64,000 nt of DNA from Bacillus badius NBRC 15713 (GTDB lineage: Bacteria > Bacillota > Bacilli > Bacillales > Domibacillaceae): NCBI RefSeq assembly GCF_001591605.1, contig NZ_BCVF01000008.1, positions 1 through 64,000 of the forward strand, read 5' to 3'. The notes beneath the pieces are model-generated. The model was not told the DNA's origin. It made no database searches and saw nothing but the letters and a program-made list of their open reading frames with translations. The position numbers and the translations under genes were made by a program. Positions 61,828 to 64,000 of the stretch are shown here, one piece after another (the stretch's first letter is position 1; every line of letters begins with the position of its first letter).

Positions 61828-63390
61828 ATGTTGAGCATGGATGGAATTATTTTCGTCGTCTACATACTCACCTTGTTAGGGATTGGGCTTTGGTTCTCCC
61901 GCCGGTCGTCCCAATCCTCAGAGCAGTATTTACTCGGAGGCCGCTCGCTCGGTCCGGCGGTTACTGCCATGACGATGCAAACGACCGCTATGAGCGGCTA
62001 TATGTTTATGGGCGCCCCGGCGCTGGCTTTTCAGTATGGCTGGTATGCTGTCTGGTATGCAATCGGAGATGCAGGCGGCTCTATTATCAATTTAGCTGTT
62101 TTAGGAAAGCGGATACGCCGAATGTCCGAATTATTGGGAGCGCTTTCACCTATTGAATTTCTGGAAAAGCGGTTTGAAAGCGCAAGCGTTCGCGTCATTG
62201 GCGCATTGATCTCCATCGTCTTCCTCTTCGCCTATGTTTGCGCCCAATTTATTGCAGCCGGAAAAGCAATGGCTACCTTGACTGGATTTACATATGAATG
62301 GTCATTAATTATCGGCATCAGCGTCATTATCATCTACACAGTAGCCGGCGGTTACTTAGCCGTTGCCTACACCTCTTTTGTCCAAGGAGTCATTATGGTT
62401 CTCGGAGTGGCGGGAATCGGATTTCTGGCTTACTTCCATGTTGGCGGATTAACAGGCCTTAATAGCGCTCTTGAAAAAATGGATCCAACCTACCTAAGCA
62501 TCTGGGGGAAAGATTTAGCCTTTTACGGCCAATGGGGTGTTGTGTTAGGCGCCATTCTGATCTTCTCTATCGGCTACATGGGACTTCCTCACGTTGTGGT
62601 ACGGCATATGTCCATGAAAAGCACAAAAACGGTTAAGGGAGCTATCCTGATCAGCGCGATCTGGAACCAGTTCTTTATTTTTATTCCGTATATTCTCGGA
62701 CTGATCAGTATCATTCTTCTTCCGGACATTAAAGACCCGGAAATGGCGATTACACAATTAGCTTACACGCTCTTCCCTGGTTTATTTGCTGCCCTTCTCT
62801 TATCGGCAGTCATGTCGGCGGTGATGTCCACTGCTGATTCACTGCTGATGCAAGCGGGAACCATTCTGTCCCGTGATGTCTATCAGCGATTTATCAATCA
62901 AAACGCAACTCAACAAACGACCATCCTTGTCTCCAGACTTTGTATTCTAGGAGGCGGAATTGTCGGCATCATCGTTGCAATCTACGAACCTCCTTCTATC
63001 TTTGGATTGGCTGTGTTTGCTTTCGGCACACTCGGCAACAGCTTCCTTGTTCCTTATGTGGCTTCTGTTTACTCGAAGAAAGCCAACTATATCGGTTGTT
63101 TATGTGCCATGATCGGCGGCGCTGCCACAAACATTGCCTGGACTTCGCTGAATTTAGAAGCGGCTACAGCCATCCATCCCTTTTTGGCGGGCCTGACGGT
63201 TTCCTTGCTGGGCATGGTCATCGGCAGCCAATTTGGGAACAAGCCTTCCCAGCGGATACAGGACATTTTTGAACAATCGAAAAATAAGCGATTTTTCTCA
63301 AAGGAATTTGACCAAAATATTGCCCGCCATTTAGCGCCGGAAGCCAAAAATATATCTAAGTTTCTGGCGAAGGAAGCGGAGAGCTATTAA
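61828..63390 (+). CDS. Sodium:solute symporter (SSS) family protein
   Basis: 520 residues, about 13 membrane segments. SSS features: WFSRRSSQSSEQYLLGGRSLGP at the first loop, TAMSGYMFMGAPALAFQYGW, and the sodium-site helix with SAVMSAVMSTADSLLMQAG. ATG at 61828 behind AGGAGGG. It should import an organic solute with Na+. The substrate is unknown; the family includes proline, pantothenate and short-chain carboxylate carriers. Followed after 12 bases by a gene of unknown function. Confidence 0.9.
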   Translation: MLSMDGIIFVVYILTLLGIGLWFSRRSSQSSEQYLLGGRSLGPAVTAMTMQTTAMSGYMFMGAPALAFQYGWYAVWYAIGDAGGSIINLAVLGKRIRRMSELLGALSPIEFLEKRFESASVRVIGALISIVFLFAYVCAQFIAAGKAMATLTGFTYEWSLIIGISVIIIYTVAGGYLAVAYTSFVQGVIMVLGVAGIGFLAYFHVGGLTGLNSALEKMDPTYLSIWGKDLAFYGQWGVVLGAILIFSIGYMGLPHVVVRHMSMKSTKTVKGAILISAIWNQFFIFIPYILGLISIILLPDIKDPEMAITQLAYTLFPGLFAALLLSAVMSAVMSTADSLLMQAGTILSRDVYQRFINQNATQQTTILVSRLCILGGGIVGIIVAIYEPPSIFGLAVFAFGTLGNSFLVPYVASVYSKKANYIGCLCAMIGGAATNIAWTSLNLEAATAIHPFLAGLTVSLLGMVIGSQFGNKPSQRIQDIFEQSKNKRFFSKEFDQNIARHLAPEAKNISKFLAKEAESY

Positions 63391-63402
63391 GGAGAGCTGC
63401 TC

Positions 63403-63888
63403 ATGACGTCCATATTGGCTCAAAAACCTGTATTGGCTCAAGAAGAAGTACTTAGGGGGCTGCAGCAATATGACCGCCGCGCAAAGGTGCAAATTAGCCA
63501 AATGATTCTTTACCCCTACTACTTTTTCGAATATACCCTTCGCGCTAAAAGCCTGCTTAAGCTGAACGGAAAAGTGGCGTGCACAATTGATGCGCTGAGC
63601 GGACAGGGCGCATTGGCCGATGTTCAGCCTGAATTTTCCCCTTCTCCGGCGAAGGAGGGCGGGATGCTTCCTGTTGCCGTAGCAAAGGATGAGGCAAAAA
63701 GGCTGGCAGAGAACTTTATCATTCATACACTTTCTCAAAAAACAAAATTCCTTACGGTTCCCCGTCTTCACTTAGCGGACAGCTCCTTATTTTACCGGCC
63801 GTTTTGGCTGGCGCAGTACAGGCGGGCTGCACACGGACAGCAGCAATTGATCGTTGATGCGGTCAGCGGCAGCTATCACCCTTTATAA
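63403..63888 (+). CDS. Unknown protein co-transcribed with the SSS symporter
   Basis: 161 residues, no clear membrane segment or signal peptide. Aromatic motifs YPYYFFEY (about 37-44) and FYRPFWLAQYR near the C-terminus stand out, with a conserved-looking VDAVSGSYHPL end. AGGAGAG precedes the ATG. It starts 12 bases after the symporter and so shares its operon. I do not recognise a family; a soluble partner or regulator of the transporter is possible. Confidence 0.65.
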   Translation: MTSILAQKPVLAQEEVLRGLQQYDRRAKVQISQMILYPYYFFEYTLRAKSLLKLNGKVACTIDALSGQGALADVQPEFSPSPAKEGGMLPVAVAKDEAKRLAENFIIHTLSQKTKFLTVPRLHLADSSLFYRPFWLAQYRRAAHGQQQLIVDAVSGSYHPL

Positions 63889-64000
63889 CTAGCTTTCTTG
63901 CAATCAGCAATTCTTATCATTTACCGGCAGCTGGCTGTATAGACTAGTGAATGAGCGTTTTTTTACAAAAAATAATATATAAGGTGGCGAAATAGACAGA

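Overview
The window is chromosomal DNA from a spore-forming, low-to-moderate GC Gram-positive bacterium of the Bacillaceae. Evidence: strong AGGAGG-type ribosome sites with ATG, GTG and TTG starts; an SspH-type spore protein behind a sigma-G promoter; PerR, Fur and cre (CcpA) operators of Bacillus type; and close relatives of Bacillus YeeI, YcgQ/YcgR, RsbQ, BcrC, HprK and the YfiYZ/YfhA/YusV siderophore importer. No rRNA, tRNA, prophage, intact insertion sequence or CRISPR array was seen.

Region 1 (about 50-16,820, minus strand) is the most striking part: a 17-gene catabolic operon behind a sigma-54 (-24/-12) promoter at 16680-16697, with two TTTCA-N4-TGAAA sites 21 bp apart upstream that look like activator sites. 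Transcription order: PxpB/PxpC-type carboxyltransferase pair, biotin carrier, biotin carboxylase, PxpA (LamB/YcsF), CoxG, the three subunits of a form-II molybdenum hydroxylase (2Fe-2S, Mo, FAD), MoxR ATPase, VWA protein, XdhC in two pieces, MocA, a CBS-PAS-PAS sigma-54 activator, and a second PxpB/PxpC pair. The gene set suggests oxidation of an N-heterocycle to a lactam, followed by ATP/biotin-dependent ring opening. The substrate is unknown.

Region 2 (16.8-31.3 kb): PerR-type catalase with a small partner gene; a structured non-coding stretch before a DUF779 gene; a lactate monooxygenase-like enzyme; a luciferase-like oxidoreductase; YcgQ/YcgR; PsiE; YebC-type regulator; zinc metallopeptidase; FAD amino-acid oxidase-like protein; sspH; and a LysR regulator divergent from cidAB.

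Region 3 (30.3-40.7 kb): ferredoxin-NADP reductase and a siderophore ABC importer share a divergent region with two Fur boxes. Then come an SDR, cytochrome bd-type oxidase cydAB, and a glycine-riboswitch operon carrying a HesB-like protein, purU and a small membrane protein.

Region 4 (40.7-54 kb): methyltransferase, MsrAB, an aldehyde dehydrogenase/acyl-reductase-like pair, a divergent HPr kinase, an unknown duplicated-motif protein, an acetolactate-synthase-like enzyme, a GAF-PAS-GGDEF-EAL protein frameshifted at a G5 tract, and an RsbQ hydrolase paired with a PAS-GGDEF cyclase.

Region 5 (54-64 kb): CstA with a cre site, BcrC, a 3-hydroxybutyrate locus (GntP permease with cre, dehydrogenase, sigma-54 activator), pseudouridine synthase, and a sodium:solute symporter operon with a 43-residue accessory protein and an unknown partner. 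Carbon-catabolite control (HprK paralogue, cre sites) and sigma-54 control (two activators) recur across the window.
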